A DNA stretch of 64,000 nucleotides from Pedobacter sp014947265 (lineage in GTDB: Bacteria > Bacteroidota > Bacteroidia > Sphingobacteriales > Sphingobacteriaceae). The first letter of the stretch is position 1, and each line of letters starts with the position of its first letter. Made by a program: the position numbers and the translations under genes. The stretch lies in assembly GCF_014947265.1 (NCBI RefSeq), contig NZ_JADCNK010000012.1, positions 100,291 through 164,290 on the forward strand, read 5' to 3'. Under the pieces are notes generated by a model. The model saw only the letters and a list, made by a program, of their open reading frames with translations. It was not told the origin of the DNA and did no database searches. Shown piece by piece: positions 1-9,690 of this stretch.

Positions 1-1418
1 GAAGTTTGACAGGCATAGTTGCCGATCATTCCATCCGGAACAGAAAATTTAAAAAAGCGGATGTCACTTACATATACATCCGGTACCCCGTGTCCATTTC
101 CGTTTAAAAATCCCAATTTTAAAGGATTCGAATTTGCCAGCGAACCTGAACCTGTAATTTCGAGCTCATTATTAAAGCTACCATTGGTATAGGTACGAAC
201 AAACCTTTGGCCATTACGCACCTCTATTTTCGCCGTTAAATTTGTCCATTTCCCCTTGGCAAAACTCCCCCCCCTACATTGGTGGTAATCTCCATCTTTG
301 GTACCCCGCCACTCAAAATACCAATAGTCTTCTTCTAAATAAATAACCCAGCCTACACTTGGGTGACCGCCAGACCACTCATTACGTTTACCTAAAACAC
401 TCGGCCAGAAAAATTTGTCTTCGTTCTTTTTAACCTTAAGTTCTATGGTCACTTTTGTAGTGTCGTCTATGTTGTAAACATCTGCGTCAGCAGCATCAAC
501 CTGTGCCCTCACATCTTCCCCTTTAAAACGGATTGTTTTGCCTAAATACCTGTTACCTGTAAATGGCTTTGTTAAAATTCGTTTGTTGTAGGTTGGTGCA
601 TAATAAATTACAAATGAATTTACTTTTGGCTGGCTAAAAATAGTTTGATCATCGGCATTTGAGGGTAAGGTATATTGCCCACCTGCACTTGATGCAATAA
701 CCACCAGCCATTGCTCATTGTTATAATCAGGACGTTTTTTTAGTGCAGCGAGGATTTCACCTACAGAAGTATCGAATTTTTCGATAGCTGCTTTATAGGC
801 CGGAAAAGAAACATCATATCCGGATGCTGCACCGGCCGCATTAATCCCTGTAAAATGGCCTACAATAACCGTTGCAGTATCACTAGTTAGATTGCTGATC
901 AATCCGGCTTTAACCGCATCATCATCTGCCAACAGGCTACTCACATCGGCTCCTGAATTTAATGATTTAAAAACCGCTGATGAGGTATAGGTAACAATTT
1001 TCGATTTTGCACTGGCCTCTTTAATCCTGTTGAAGATAATTGGGTAATTCTGCAGATTGTTATTCGTTAATGCATCAGTAGTAACTTTATGTTTATCTTT
1101 TTTAACGCCGGTTAACATGTCTGCCCAATTGGTTGCATTTCCGGGTGCTTCAGCATCACTTAAACCTACCCATGTGTAGATAGCGTGCGGCAAAATTGCA
1201 TCGATATTAGGCGTATTTGCATCTAAAACCGATTGCCCCCTTGCTCCGTCAACAACCAAATAAAGTACCTTACGGTTTCCGTATTTAACAGTTGTTGTGT
1301 CACTGGCATTCTTATCTCCAATTGTTCTTTCGAATTCTTTATTACAAGAAAATATGGCCGTAATCATTATTGTTGCGATTAAGCCAATCAATAATTTATA
1401 TTTTTTCATCATACTCAT
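1..1418 (-). CDS. Alkaline-phosphatase-superfamily lipoprotein, DUF4983-like (3' end outside window)
   Basis: The reverse strand is open from the ATG at 1418 to position 1, so the C-terminus is cut by the window edge. The start gives MSMMKKYKLLIGLIATIM followed by a lipobox ending in Cys (IFSCNKEF), so this is an exported lipoprotein. The N-terminal half has the fold landmarks of the alkaline phosphatase/phosphodiesterase superfamily: VLYLVVDGARG, then NATNWADMLTG at the usual nucleophile position. The part nearest the window edge looks like a LamG/concanavalin-type beta-sandwich. Two metal-ligand regions look eroded: the usual SDHG reads SSAG (about 685-700). It is the last visible gene of the nine-gene operon. 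The DUF4983 name is from recall of Pedobacter annotations. Enzymatic activity is doubtful. Confidence 0.72.
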   Translation of the reverse strand, partial: MSMMKKYKLLIGLIATIMITAIFSCNKEFERTIGDKNASDTTTVKYGNRKVLYLVVDGARGQSVLDANTPNIDAILPHAIYTWVGLSDAEAPGNATNWADMLTGVKKDKHKVTTDALTNNNLQNYPIIFNRIKEASAKSKIVTYTSSAVFKSLNSGADVSSLLADDDAVKAGLISNLTSDTATVIVGHFTGINAAGAASGYDVSFPAYKAAIEKFDTSVGEILAALKKRPDYNNEQWLVVIASSAGGQYTLPSNADDQTIFSQPKVNSFVIYYAPTYNKRILTKPFTGNRYLGKTIRFKGEDVRAQVDAADADVYNIDDTTKVTIELKVKKNEDKFFWPSVLGKRNEWSGGHPSVGWVIYLEEDYWYFEWRGTKDGDYHQCRGGSFAKGKWTNLTAKIEVRNGQRFVRTYTNGSFNNELEITGSGSLANSNPLKLGFLNGNGHGVPDVYVSDIRFFKFSVPDGMIGNYACQT

Positions 1419-1448
1419 CTTAATTTATATCCTGGTTAGCTTAATCTA

Positions 1449-3068
1449 TTATTCGATCGTTACTCTAATAATGTTGTATAATGGTAAATTATCGAAACGA
1501 TTAAAGTCGCCGATTAATAATAATGCTTTTTTACCATCTGCCGATTTGGTTTCGATTACATCAGACAGGTTACCATTAAAAGGACCTGTAGAATTGTATC
1601 CTTTTGCCAATGATCCTGTTGGTGTTAAAACCATAAAACCATTTCTGGTGATGCCATTGTATTTAATAAAATACCCGCTTACCACGATTAACCCATTATT
1701 AAGCTGTTTAGCAAAACGAGGTATGCCACCTTCAAATGATTTAGAAACAAATGTTTCATCTAAGGTGCCATTATCATTTAAAACAGCTACACCGAGCGCA
1801 GATTTGCCATTGTATTGAGTAAAGTTTCCTGTAATTACGTATTTTTTTGTAGAGGTGTTATAAGTACAGGATGAAATCACATTATCTGTTCCTGAGCCTG
1901 GCGTAAAAGTTGGATCGATGCTTCCGTCTGGGTTTAACCTTACAATGCGATTGGCCGGCTGACCGTCGAATGTGGTAAAATTACCAAACACAACCAGTTT
2001 TTCTAACTTTTCTGCATCGATATGCATGTAAGTGTCCACACGTCCGTTTGCACTTTCTTTTCCCTTATTGGTAGCGGTATTAAAACGGAATGTTTTATCA
2101 AGACTACCATCTAAATTAAAGCGCAAAATCTGTCGAATTTCTGTACTGTCCAATATTACAGTATCCCTTGATAAATCGTAATTAAACTTATCGTAAGTTC
2201 TTTTTACATAATACCTAAAATCGCCGGTTGCTAAAATTTTTCCCTGGTGCGCATATACACGGTCAATAAAACCATTTGTACCACCGTTAAACCTCGGAAA
2301 CCATTTCTGTGTAACGGTATCGGTAACCGTTGGCTTTCTTTTTGTCTGAATTTTTACAGTATCAATTGCTCCGCTTGTAAACAAACTGGTAATGTTGCTG
2401 ATGTTTTCAGTCCGTTGGTTAAATCCGGAAAAGCCACCTGCTATAATAAAACGGTTACCAATTTCTACAATTCTGGCTAAGCCACCGTTGGATCCTCTTC
2501 CTGTACGGAAAGTACGGTCGTATTCTCCGTCTAATGATGTTCTTGCGATCCTATTGATGGGAACCACACCTCCTTTGTTATCAAAATTTGTAAAATTACC
2601 AACCACAATGTTCCTTCCATCAAGCATTTCGTACACCTGACTTACATAACCGTTAGTACCAGCTATAGCTTTGAATGTAGGATCAATCTGAATCAGCCCC
2701 GTTACGGTAAAGGTTGGACCAATAAACAACTGGTCGCCAATAGCAATTGATGTTACACCCGTACTTCCGGTTTCCGGAACTTTAACCGTAATTTCAGTGG
2801 CGGTTACATTAACTACCTCAGCCTTTTCGCCGTTAAACATAAAGGTTAATTGATTTTTATATTTATCAAAGCCTGAAGCTTTGATGACTACAGATGTACC
2901 TACAATTCCAACAGCAGGAACAGGGACATCAGTTTGCGAAATGGCCACACCTAAAGGAGATTTAGCATCAGCATAAGGATCAGGGATCACATCATCTGCT
3001 TTTTTACATCCCTGAAAGCTAAAAGCAATCAAAGTGATTATTGCGAATATTAATTTAATTTTTTTCAT
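1449..3068 (-). CDS. DUF5008-like lipoprotein with IPT/TIG domain and delta-60 repeats
   Basis: A 539-residue lipoprotein: the signal peptide MKKIKLIFAIITLIAFSFQGC ends in a lipobox. Residues about 30-125 (DPYADAKSPLGVAIS...GPTFTV) match the conserved opening of DUF5008 proteins and look like an IPT/TIG immunoglobulin-like fold. The rest is a repeat array of the form RxxxDGSLDKTF / LNPDGSIDPTF / LNDNGTLDETF, the signature of delta-60 beta-propeller repeats, with at least four units visible. It is probably surface-exposed and acts as a binding or scaffold protein beside the SusC/SusD pair upstream. It is separated by 34 bp from the fasciclin gene and by 30 bp from the phosphatase-like gene. 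No catalytic motif is seen. The substrate is unknown. Confidence 0.85.
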   Translation of the reverse strand: MKKIKLIFAIITLIAFSFQGCKKADDVIPDPYADAKSPLGVAISQTDVPVPAVGIVGTSVVIKASGFDKYKNQLTFMFNGEKAEVVNVTATEITVKVPETGSTGVTSIAIGDQLFIGPTFTVTGLIQIDPTFKAIAGTNGYVSQVYEMLDGRNIVVGNFTNFDNKGGVVPINRIARTSLDGEYDRTFRTGRGSNGGLARIVEIGNRFIIAGGFSGFNQRTENISNITSLFTSGAIDTVKIQTKRKPTVTDTVTQKWFPRFNGGTNGFIDRVYAHQGKILATGDFRYYVKRTYDKFNYDLSRDTVILDSTEIRQILRFNLDGSLDKTFRFNTATNKGKESANGRVDTYMHIDAEKLEKLVVFGNFTTFDGQPANRIVRLNPDGSIDPTFTPGSGTDNVISSCTYNTSTKKYVITGNFTQYNGKSALGVAVLNDNGTLDETFVSKSFEGGIPRFAKQLNNGLIVVSGYFIKYNGITRNGFMVLTPTGSLAKGYNSTGPFNGNLSDVIETKSADGKKALLLIGDFNRFDNLPLYNIIRVTIE

Positions 3069-3102
3069 CGTTTAATTTCTTGAGGTAACACCGGATGTGA
3101 TT

Positions 3103-3843
3103 TTATTTCGAAGAATCAGAAGGCGTTAACCCACTGTAATACACATCACTAAAAAAATCATTTGGGTTAAATCCAAAATAAGCACCACCTGCCAAATCGT
3201 TAAAGGCCAGAGCATGTACTACACCATTGGTAGGTTTTATATCAGATGATGATACCTTATTGATGTACCAATTGTCATTTGGTTTTGAGGCATCCGGAAT
3301 GTAGGTTAAAACCAATTGGCGGTAGCCAATATATTTGATATTGTTGGCAGTACCATAGGTTACACCAATATTTGAGATATTACCACCAAGAGAATAATAC
3401 AAACCACCCGGATAAACACTTTTAACATCAAAATCTATTTGCTGATAGTCTTTTAATCTGTTCACACCTTTAAACATGTAGCGCTGCAGATATTTCCTCC
3501 AAATTAACGGGCTAATCTGATCCAGTGTTTTAACGGTATCTTTTCCTGCATAAAAAAGAAAACTATTTAACCCATCAGTTCTGATTGTTCCAATTGTTCT
3601 TTTAATTACATCATCATCAGGCGCAAAAAAAGTAAAGTCTTCATTAGAAAAGGCGCTTTCCATACCCGCCAGCTTAACAATTTGGGCTATGGTATCAAAA
3701 GGTACTTTTTTAGCCTGCAAATATTGAAGCATATTGCCTTCAAAGTTAGGGTTAGCCAAGCCTCCATCACGGTAGTACTCATCACGTTTACAAGCATTTA
3801 ATATCAGCAGTACAACAGCACAAGCAAAAATTAGCTTTTTCAT
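3103..3843 (-). CDS. Fasciclin (FAS1) domain lipoprotein
   Basis: A 246-residue lipoprotein. The ATG at 3843 was chosen because it opens a clean lipoprotein signal (MKKLIFACAVVLLILNACKR); a longer reading starts with a non-ATG codon and has a poor signal. Residues about 35-230 form a FAS1 domain: MLQYLQAKKVPFDTIAQIVKLAG and FTFFAPDDDVI are the typical helix and H1-box region, and NGVVHAL near the end corresponds to the H2 region. FAS1 domains mediate adhesion or binding. It lies 19 bp after the SusD gene, and the operon holds a second FAS1 protein after its other SusD. An accessory binding role in the same outer-membrane complex is inferred. Confidence 0.85.
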   Translation of the reverse strand: MKKLIFACAVVLLILNACKRDEYYRDGGLANPNFEGNMLQYLQAKKVPFDTIAQIVKLAGMESAFSNEDFTFFAPDDDVIKRTIGTIRTDGLNSFLFYAGKDTVKTLDQISPLIWRKYLQRYMFKGVNRLKDYQQIDFDVKSVYPGGLYYSLGGNISNIGVTYGTANNIKYIGYRQLVLTYIPDASKPNDNWYINKVSSSDIKPTNGVVHALAFNDLAGGAYFGFNPNDFFSDVYYSGLTPSDSSK

Positions 3844-3862
3844 ATATCTTTTATTATAAAAA

Positions 3863-5383
3863 TTAATTACCACCATTAACCCAGTAATCATTCAATTTCA
3901 TAAATGGGTTGTTGTTTAGTGCACCTGAGTTAATTGGCCAGGTCCAGGCACCACGACTAAATTTATCGGATGTAAGCACGTTGTAGGAATACTGGCTATT
4001 TAAAATTCTCTTCGTCCTAACCAAATCGAAGTAATGGTGCCCCTCACCGATCAGTTCCCTTGAACGTTCGTAAAAAATAAATTCTTTAAGATCTCCATTT
4101 GAAGACGTATACGGAGAGGCGCCGGCACGGTTCCTTACCATATTTACCAGTTTTATGGCTTCGGTATCTTCATCTATATTTGCAAGCGCTTCTGCCGCCA
4201 ACAGGAGTTCTCCACCGTACCTAAAAATCATAAAAGTATTATCCGGATTGGCATCTTCCTCACCTACAATGAAAGAGTTCTTCGCATATTTTAATAACAT
4301 GAACTTACCATTGTCGGCAAAAATATCTTCGTTAAACCAGGTGGTGATTCTTTTGTCGCCCCCATCCTGAAAGATTTTTTGCATGTATTCGCCCCTGTAA
4401 TAAGCAAAACTTACGCGGTGGGTATATTCAGGTCTTTTGTATGGGTAATGCAAAAACATATCGGCAATCGGCGCAACATTCAGTACGGCATCTCCATAAT
4501 TTATACTTTGATAAAATTCGAACAAACTTTCATCCGAACGGCCCTTAATCACTGTAGACCAGTCTGAAAGCGGCAATAACCGATAGGCATTACTTGCAAC
4601 CAATTCTTTACCCAGATCTGCAGTAGCCTGATAATATTTTCTTGCGTTAGCGCCATCAAAACCAGCGTTCCACATATTCATCTCCATCATTAAGGCAATG
4701 ATGCTGCCTCTACTTGCCCGAACGCCCTTTAAAGCAGGATCGCTATAGGTAAATGGAATTTGATTTTTATAACCATTTAAATCGGCTATACATTTATTTA
4801 ATACAGATACAAAATTTTCGCGGGGTAAGGATGTAGAATGAAATGCATCAGTATAATACACTACATCGCCAAATAACCGCACCATGGTAAAGTAACAAAG
4901 TGAGCGAATAAATGCGGCTTCAGCCTTAAACTGTCCTTTTTCTGTTTCAGAAACCCCCGGAACACCCTCATCTAATTTCGCGATCAGGATATTGGCACCT
5001 TGAATTGCCCTGTAATAACCAGTCCAATCTGTTATTCTATCAAAATTATAATAGTCCCAGGGTTGCCCTCTTCTGATCAGGTTTAATAAATCATTTCGAC
5101 CTAAGAACTCCACATATTCGCGTGAGGCGGCATTATCAGACTGGCTTTCGTGCAATACCTCGCCTGATCTGTATTCTCCAACCGCACCAACATAATGTGT
5201 TTCATTTATTTTACTAAAAACAATCCTCGACAAATCATAAATATTGGCAACAACGTCCTCTTTAGTCTGGAAAAAATTGTTCCCTGTTAGTTTATCTAAA
5301 GGCTGTACGTTTAAAAACTTTTTACATGAAGGCAAGCAAAAAGATGCTGCAATAACCAAAGTGTAAATAATAACTTTTTTCAT
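3863..5383 (-). CDS. SusD/RagB family nutrient-binding lipoprotein (second pair)
   Basis: A 506-residue SusD homologue. The start at 5383 gives MKKVIIYTLVIAASFCLPSCKKFLNVQPLDKLT, a lipoprotein signal followed by the very common CKKFLxxxP opening of mature SusD proteins. The N-terminal TPR-like helical part (FFQTKEDVVANIYDLSRIVF; FKAEAAFIRSLCYFTMVRLFGDVVYYTD) and the C-terminal RagB/SusD signature (YERSRELIGEGHHYFDLVRTKRI) are both intact. SusD is the surface lid of the SusC pore and captures the substrate. The SusC partner lies 11 bp upstream and the FAS1 lipoprotein 19 bp downstream, consistent with one transcript. No glycan specificity can be read from the sequence. Confidence 0.95.
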   Translation of the reverse strand: MKKVIIYTLVIAASFCLPSCKKFLNVQPLDKLTGNNFFQTKEDVVANIYDLSRIVFSKINETHYVGAVGEYRSGEVLHESQSDNAASREYVEFLGRNDLLNLIRRGQPWDYYNFDRITDWTGYYRAIQGANILIAKLDEGVPGVSETEKGQFKAEAAFIRSLCYFTMVRLFGDVVYYTDAFHSTSLPRENFVSVLNKCIADLNGYKNQIPFTYSDPALKGVRASRGSIIALMMEMNMWNAGFDGANARKYYQATADLGKELVASNAYRLLPLSDWSTVIKGRSDESLFEFYQSINYGDAVLNVAPIADMFLHYPYKRPEYTHRVSFAYYRGEYMQKIFQDGGDKRITTWFNEDIFADNGKFMLLKYAKNSFIVGEEDANPDNTFMIFRYGGELLLAAEALANIDEDTEAIKLVNMVRNRAGASPYTSSNGDLKEFIFYERSRELIGEGHHYFDLVRTKRILNSQYSYNVLTSDKFSRGAWTWPINSGALNNNPFMKLNDYWVNGGN

Positions 5384-5394
5384 AATCAATATTT

Positions 5395-8300
5395 TTAGTT
5401 GCCTGTATTAAGTTCTAAGTTCAAACCAATGTTATAGGTACGTGGCACAGGATAACCGTTAGAAATATCGCGACCCAATGCGGTTACGTTTTCTGGGTTA
5501 GGGCCGCTATACTTAGAAAATGTAATCAGGTTATTGGTAGAACCAAATATCCTTAAATTGGCCAGTCCGAATCTGCTTATCAACTTCTTATCGAACATAT
5601 AAGAAAGTGTTAAATTGTTAATTTTCAGATACGTACCAGTTTCCTGCCATAAGGTTTGATCGGCTCTTAATGGCTGGATATTTCCATAACGGCTAAAATC
5701 ATAAGGGTATGGATATTTGGCTACATCGCCGGGTCTCTGCCAGATATTTAAATCGCCTAATGGTACTACGGCATTTAGTGCATAAGGATCTCTCATGATG
5801 GCAATACGATCGGCAAGTGCATTATTTAAGATTGTTCTATCGGCTGTATAACTGGCGTACATATTTAGCCCCCATTTTTTATACCTCATGGTGAACGATA
5901 AACCACCTGTTATCAATGGTTGTGAGTTTCCGGTAATTTCGTAATCTCTGCCATCCAGAATATAATCGCCATTTACATCTTTTAAGATCGGGTCTCCCCC
6001 GTAAAAGAAGGTATTGTTTGTTTGGTACCTTTTTCCGGTAACCGGATCTACAGGTACATCCGCATCTGTTTTGTAAACTCCCTGGTTAATTCTTAAATAG
6101 TTTGACAGGGTGTTTCTGCCTACACGGAAAACATTATGCTGCAGATAACCGGAACCATCAAAGCGGATATACTGCCCGTTATACTCTTCAGGTAATTTTA
6201 ACAGCACATCGCGGTTATATGCACCGTTTATCGAAAAAGATAAGTCAAAATCCTTACTGGTAACGGCTTTAACAATTAAGCTAATCTCGGTACCATAGTT
6301 GGCGATCCCCAAATCGTTACTCGATAGTTTATTAAAACCTGTTGTATTAGATAAAACACGATCGAACAATAAATTATCTACCTTTTTAAAATAACTATCC
6401 ACAACGATCGAGAATCTGTTTAGGAAACCAATGTCAAAACCAAGGTTATACTGACTTGTAGTGGTTGGCTTTAAAGCCGGATTTGGAATTAAATCGTAAT
6501 TGATACCAATGGTTTGCGTATTGTTGTAATTTCCATTCAGGTTATAAATACCATAAATACTTTGAAGATTACCTGTTGGCACAATATTTTGGCCCCAGGT
6601 TAACCTTAAACTACCATAGTCTAACCATTTTTGATCGGTTAACCAGTTTTCTTTATTGAAATTCCATCTTAAACCTATTGAAGAGTTTTTTGAATATGGA
6701 TTTTCCAAACCACTTGATGAAGTACCATCTAAACGGTAAGAGAACTCGGCTACGTATTTTTTGTCATAATCGTAAGATAGCGACCCTGCGAAAGAGGCAA
6801 TTGTAGCATTTTTATAGCTACTTAAAACTCCGCCGCCTCTTGAATAATAACCATCGAACCCGACTGGTCCCTGAAGCTGATCGTTTGGAATTCTTTCCTG
6901 CCGGCTTATTGATGATTGGGAACCTTGTTTATAAATTTCGTTAAATGTATTGATAAAGAAATTATGCTTTTCACCTAATGTTTTGGCGTAAGTGATTGCA
7001 TTTCTATTGTATAACTGGAAATTTCTGCCATTATAATCATAAAGCTTGGCAAATGATCCATTGGCCGCAGCTGGTGTAAATGTAGTTTCAGTATCTGAGG
7101 TATAATCATAACTTAAGGTAGAAGATGCTGCGAAACCTGGTATAAATTCGTAACGGGCATCGATATTTGCTCTTAAATTTCTGGAATTATTATCGTTTAG
7201 GGTTTGCAAAGCAGATAATACCCCACCAGATGCCTGATAAAAAGACGGAGGAGGCAAAAGCGTTGATGCCTGACCGTTTGAAGCCACGCCTGATTGAAGT
7301 AAACCCGCACCGTTACCTTTATTCTGTTTACCTACCGAACCATTAACGAAACCGAAAAATCTAAATTTATCATTCGGTTTAAACTCCATATTCATGTTTA
7401 AATTGTAACGGTTATAACCCGTGTTTTTAATTACACCTTTTTCGGCATAATAGCCCATATTGGCTTTGTAATTAAATTTTTGGTCACCACCATCTAAAGC
7501 CAGGTTATGACTTTGGTTAAAGGTAGTTTGATAAAATACATCCTGCCAATCGGTAGAGTTATTGTAATACGCATTTAAACTATCGGCAAGAAAAGGTGTA
7601 TTGCTTATTCCCCTAATCTGATTAATGGTTTCTGCATTTAAAATAATTTGCTGAATTTTTAATTGGCGTTCTGAATTACCGCCTAATGTTTCTCGTAATT
7701 TAGGCGGAGCATTAACGAAAAAGTTCGATACGTATTTAATACGCGGCACTTTAGAATTACCTCTTTTTGTGGTGATGATGATTACCCCATAAGCACCTCT
7801 GGAGCCGTACATAGAAGTGGCCTGCGCATCTTTCAGGATCTGGATATTTTCGATATCCTCCTGAGGGATTAGCGAAAGTGGACTCACCCCTGGACCTTGT
7901 GTTTGAAAACCAAACTCTGCTGCCTTATCTGCATCTAAAGGCACGCCATCAATAATATATAATGGCGATGTAGGTTGTAAAAATGAATCGTTACCACTAC
8001 CCGAAATACTTAAGCTCGATAAACCACGAAGCTGTACCGATCCCCTAAAACCAGGGGCACCGGTATTGTTCTGGATATTTAACCCTGGTACTTTACCCTG
8101 TAAAAGGGTTTCAATGTTTGATACCGGAATATCGGATACATCCTTAGCGTTAAGCACCGTTACCGATCCGGCAGTTGTTTCTTTTGGTCTGTTTTGGTAG
8201 GCTACAATAATAACATCATTCAGATCTTTACGATCCTCGCTAATGGTTACGGTGATATTGGTTTGATTGGTAATTTTAACCGATGAGGTATTGTACCCTA

Positions 8301-8541
8301 AAAATTTAAATAAAAGTGTTCCGCCAACAGGTACGTTAACCGAAAACTTTCCATCGCCATTGGTTTGCGTTAAGCCTTTATTGGTGCTTTGCAGAACAAC
8401 AGATACGCCTGGCACCCCCTGTTTGGTCTCTTTATCCAGAACCCTGCCATTTACAATAATATTTTTTTCCTGCGAATAGGCATTCGTACAATAGATTATA
8501 CATACAATAAGTAATGTATATAAAAGTATATTTCTTTTCAT
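5395..8541 (-). CDS. SusC/RagA family TonB-dependent outer-membrane transporter (second pair)
   Basis: A 1048-residue SusC homologue. The ATG at 8541 opens a signal peptide (MKRNILLYTLLIVCIIYCTNAYSQ); the longer reading begins with TTG. Domains in order: carboxypeptidase-regulatory-like beta-sandwich (about 28-95, VNGRVLDKETKQGVPGVSVV), TonB-dependent plug (about 130-260, with IETLLQGKVPGLNIQNNTGAPG, PLYIIDGVP and SMYGSRGAYGVIIITTK), then a 22-strand barrel ending in YNIGLNLELNTGN. No STN signalling domain is present, so it would not be expected to signal to an anti-sigma factor. It lies between the DUF5007-like gene (21 bp) and its SusD partner (11 bp). Confidence 0.95.
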   Translation of the reverse strand: MKRNILLYTLLIVCIIYCTNAYSQEKNIIVNGRVLDKETKQGVPGVSVVLQSTNKGLTQTNGDGKFSVNVPVGGTLLFKFLGYNTSSVKITNQTNITVTISEDRKDLNDVIIVAYQNRPKETTAGSVTVLNAKDVSDIPVSNIETLLQGKVPGLNIQNNTGAPGFRGSVQLRGLSSLSISGSGNDSFLQPTSPLYIIDGVPLDADKAAEFGFQTQGPGVSPLSLIPQEDIENIQILKDAQATSMYGSRGAYGVIIITTKRGNSKVPRIKYVSNFFVNAPPKLRETLGGNSERQLKIQQIILNAETINQIRGISNTPFLADSLNAYYNNSTDWQDVFYQTTFNQSHNLALDGGDQKFNYKANMGYYAEKGVIKNTGYNRYNLNMNMEFKPNDKFRFFGFVNGSVGKQNKGNGAGLLQSGVASNGQASTLLPPPSFYQASGGVLSALQTLNDNNSRNLRANIDARYEFIPGFAASSTLSYDYTSDTETTFTPAAANGSFAKLYDYNGRNFQLYNRNAITYAKTLGEKHNFFINTFNEIYKQGSQSSISRQERIPNDQLQGPVGFDGYYSRGGGVLSSYKNATIASFAGSLSYDYDKKYVAEFSYRLDGTSSSGLENPYSKNSSIGLRWNFNKENWLTDQKWLDYGSLRLTWGQNIVPTGNLQSIYGIYNLNGNYNNTQTIGINYDLIPNPALKPTTTSQYNLGFDIGFLNRFSIVVDSYFKKVDNLLFDRVLSNTTGFNKLSSNDLGIANYGTEISLIVKAVTSKDFDLSFSINGAYNRDVLLKLPEEYNGQYIRFDGSGYLQHNVFRVGRNTLSNYLRINQGVYKTDADVPVDPVTGKRYQTNNTFFYGGDPILKDVNGDYILDGRDYEITGNSQPLITGGLSFTMRYKKWGLNMYASYTADRTILNNALADRIAIMRDPYALNAVVPLGDLNIWQRPGDVAKYPYPYDFSRYGNIQPLRADQTLWQETGTYLKINNLTLSYMFDKKLISRFGLANLRIFGSTNNLITFSKYSGPNPENVTALGRDISNGYPVPRTYNIGLNLELNTGN

Positions 8542-8562
8542 AATATTAGCTTTATTGATCAA

Positions 8563-9654
8563 CTATTCGTTAGCAAATTTTGGGTTCTCATTTTTGAAAT
8601 AAAAGACGATTTCCCAGTCGCCAGCCTTATAAATAGCGAAATCGACACCGAAATTGGCCACTGTACGTGCCCCCCCAAAACCAATCCGGGAGTAACTCAG
8701 TTCTGCTTTTGCCCTCGATCCGCCTCTGGCATAAGATGTAGGGATTTCTACCAATGGTATCGGATAAGCAACATCATACTGGACATATTGATCGGTTTTC
8801 TGGATATTGAAACCATGGATCATTTTATCCCAAACCGTTTCATTGAAAAACTTAGGATCGATCGGTAAAGAATCTTTACCCAAAACCACAATGCGTAACG
8901 AATGGCCATTACCTCCTGATGTTAGCGGACGGATGTAAACAATTGCATCCTTTTTATCATTGTTGCTCACTAAGTTTAAATTAGAAGTAGCCCCGATAAC
9001 ATTATTCAGATAAGGACGGATATAATCTCTCAGATTTTTGTCTAACGGAAATTTTGGATCAGGGGCAGGCAAACCTGTATAAGCATTAAAATCATTCGAT
9101 GGCTCGTAAGGGCGCTCTCTGAAAGGTCTGATCTGAAAATCCCGGATCAGGCGCTCACCACCGGTATTTTTAACCTTTACATCAAAAAAGCGTGTATCCT
9201 GCGAAAAGTTGGTACTATCTGTCGGACGGGGTTTCAATATCTGGTTGGTAGCTGATGGCCATAAGATGAATTCGCCTGATGAACGTATTTCGAATATCGG
9301 ATGCGTTTCGATTTTCCTTTTTGCCTCAATTTCAGCCAGGCTTTTTTCCAAACCGGTGTAAGGGGCTGTCCATACGTAAGTTGGTGCTGTGGTAAAAAGA
9401 TCGCTCACTGGCTTTCCATCCCCAAACCTGACGTTTACAATTTCGAACGTGATGGGATTGGTTGAGTTATCGCTGTTAAAACCACCGATAAGATTGGTTC
9501 TTCCGATTATTGGCTCCAGAATTTTATTGCTAAAATTCACATTATTGCTGATATAATCTTTCTCATCGGGTAAATCGAAAATCTTTTTACAGCTACTGCA
9601 AACGGTTAAAGCAAGTAAAAGGAGCGCAAAATATTTATATATGATCGATTTCAT
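8563..9654 (-). CDS. DUF5007-like lipoprotein
   Basis: A lipoprotein of 363 residues from the ATG at 9654 (MKSIIYKYFALLLLALTVCSSCKKIFDLP). An ATG at 9687, 3 bp after the preceding stop, would add 11 residues and is equally legal; the shorter start was preferred for its compact signal peptide. The mature part (YISNNVNFSNKILEPIIGRTNLIGGFNSDNSTNPITFEI...) resembles DUF5007 proteins, which I recall as typical partners of fasciclin/DUF5008/SusCD operons in Pedobacter. It has no catalytic motif and probably folds as beta-sandwiches. It may fill the SusE/F-type surface binding position for the first SusC/SusD pair. Function is unknown. Confidence 0.78.
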   Translation of the reverse strand: MKSIIYKYFALLLLALTVCSSCKKIFDLPDEKDYISNNVNFSNKILEPIIGRTNLIGGFNSDNSTNPITFEIVNVRFGDGKPVSDLFTTAPTYVWTAPYTGLEKSLAEIEAKRKIETHPIFEIRSSGEFILWPSATNQILKPRPTDSTNFSQDTRFFDVKVKNTGGERLIRDFQIRPFRERPYEPSNDFNAYTGLPAPDPKFPLDKNLRDYIRPYLNNVIGATSNLNLVSNNDKKDAIVYIRPLTSGGNGHSLRIVVLGKDSLPIDPKFFNETVWDKMIHGFNIQKTDQYVQYDVAYPIPLVEIPTSYARGGSRAKAELSYSRIGFGGARTVANFGVDFAIYKAGDWEIVFYFKNENPKFANE

Positions 9655-9690
9655 CGGGCTATTTATTTTAATGTTTCTATTTTGCATTAC

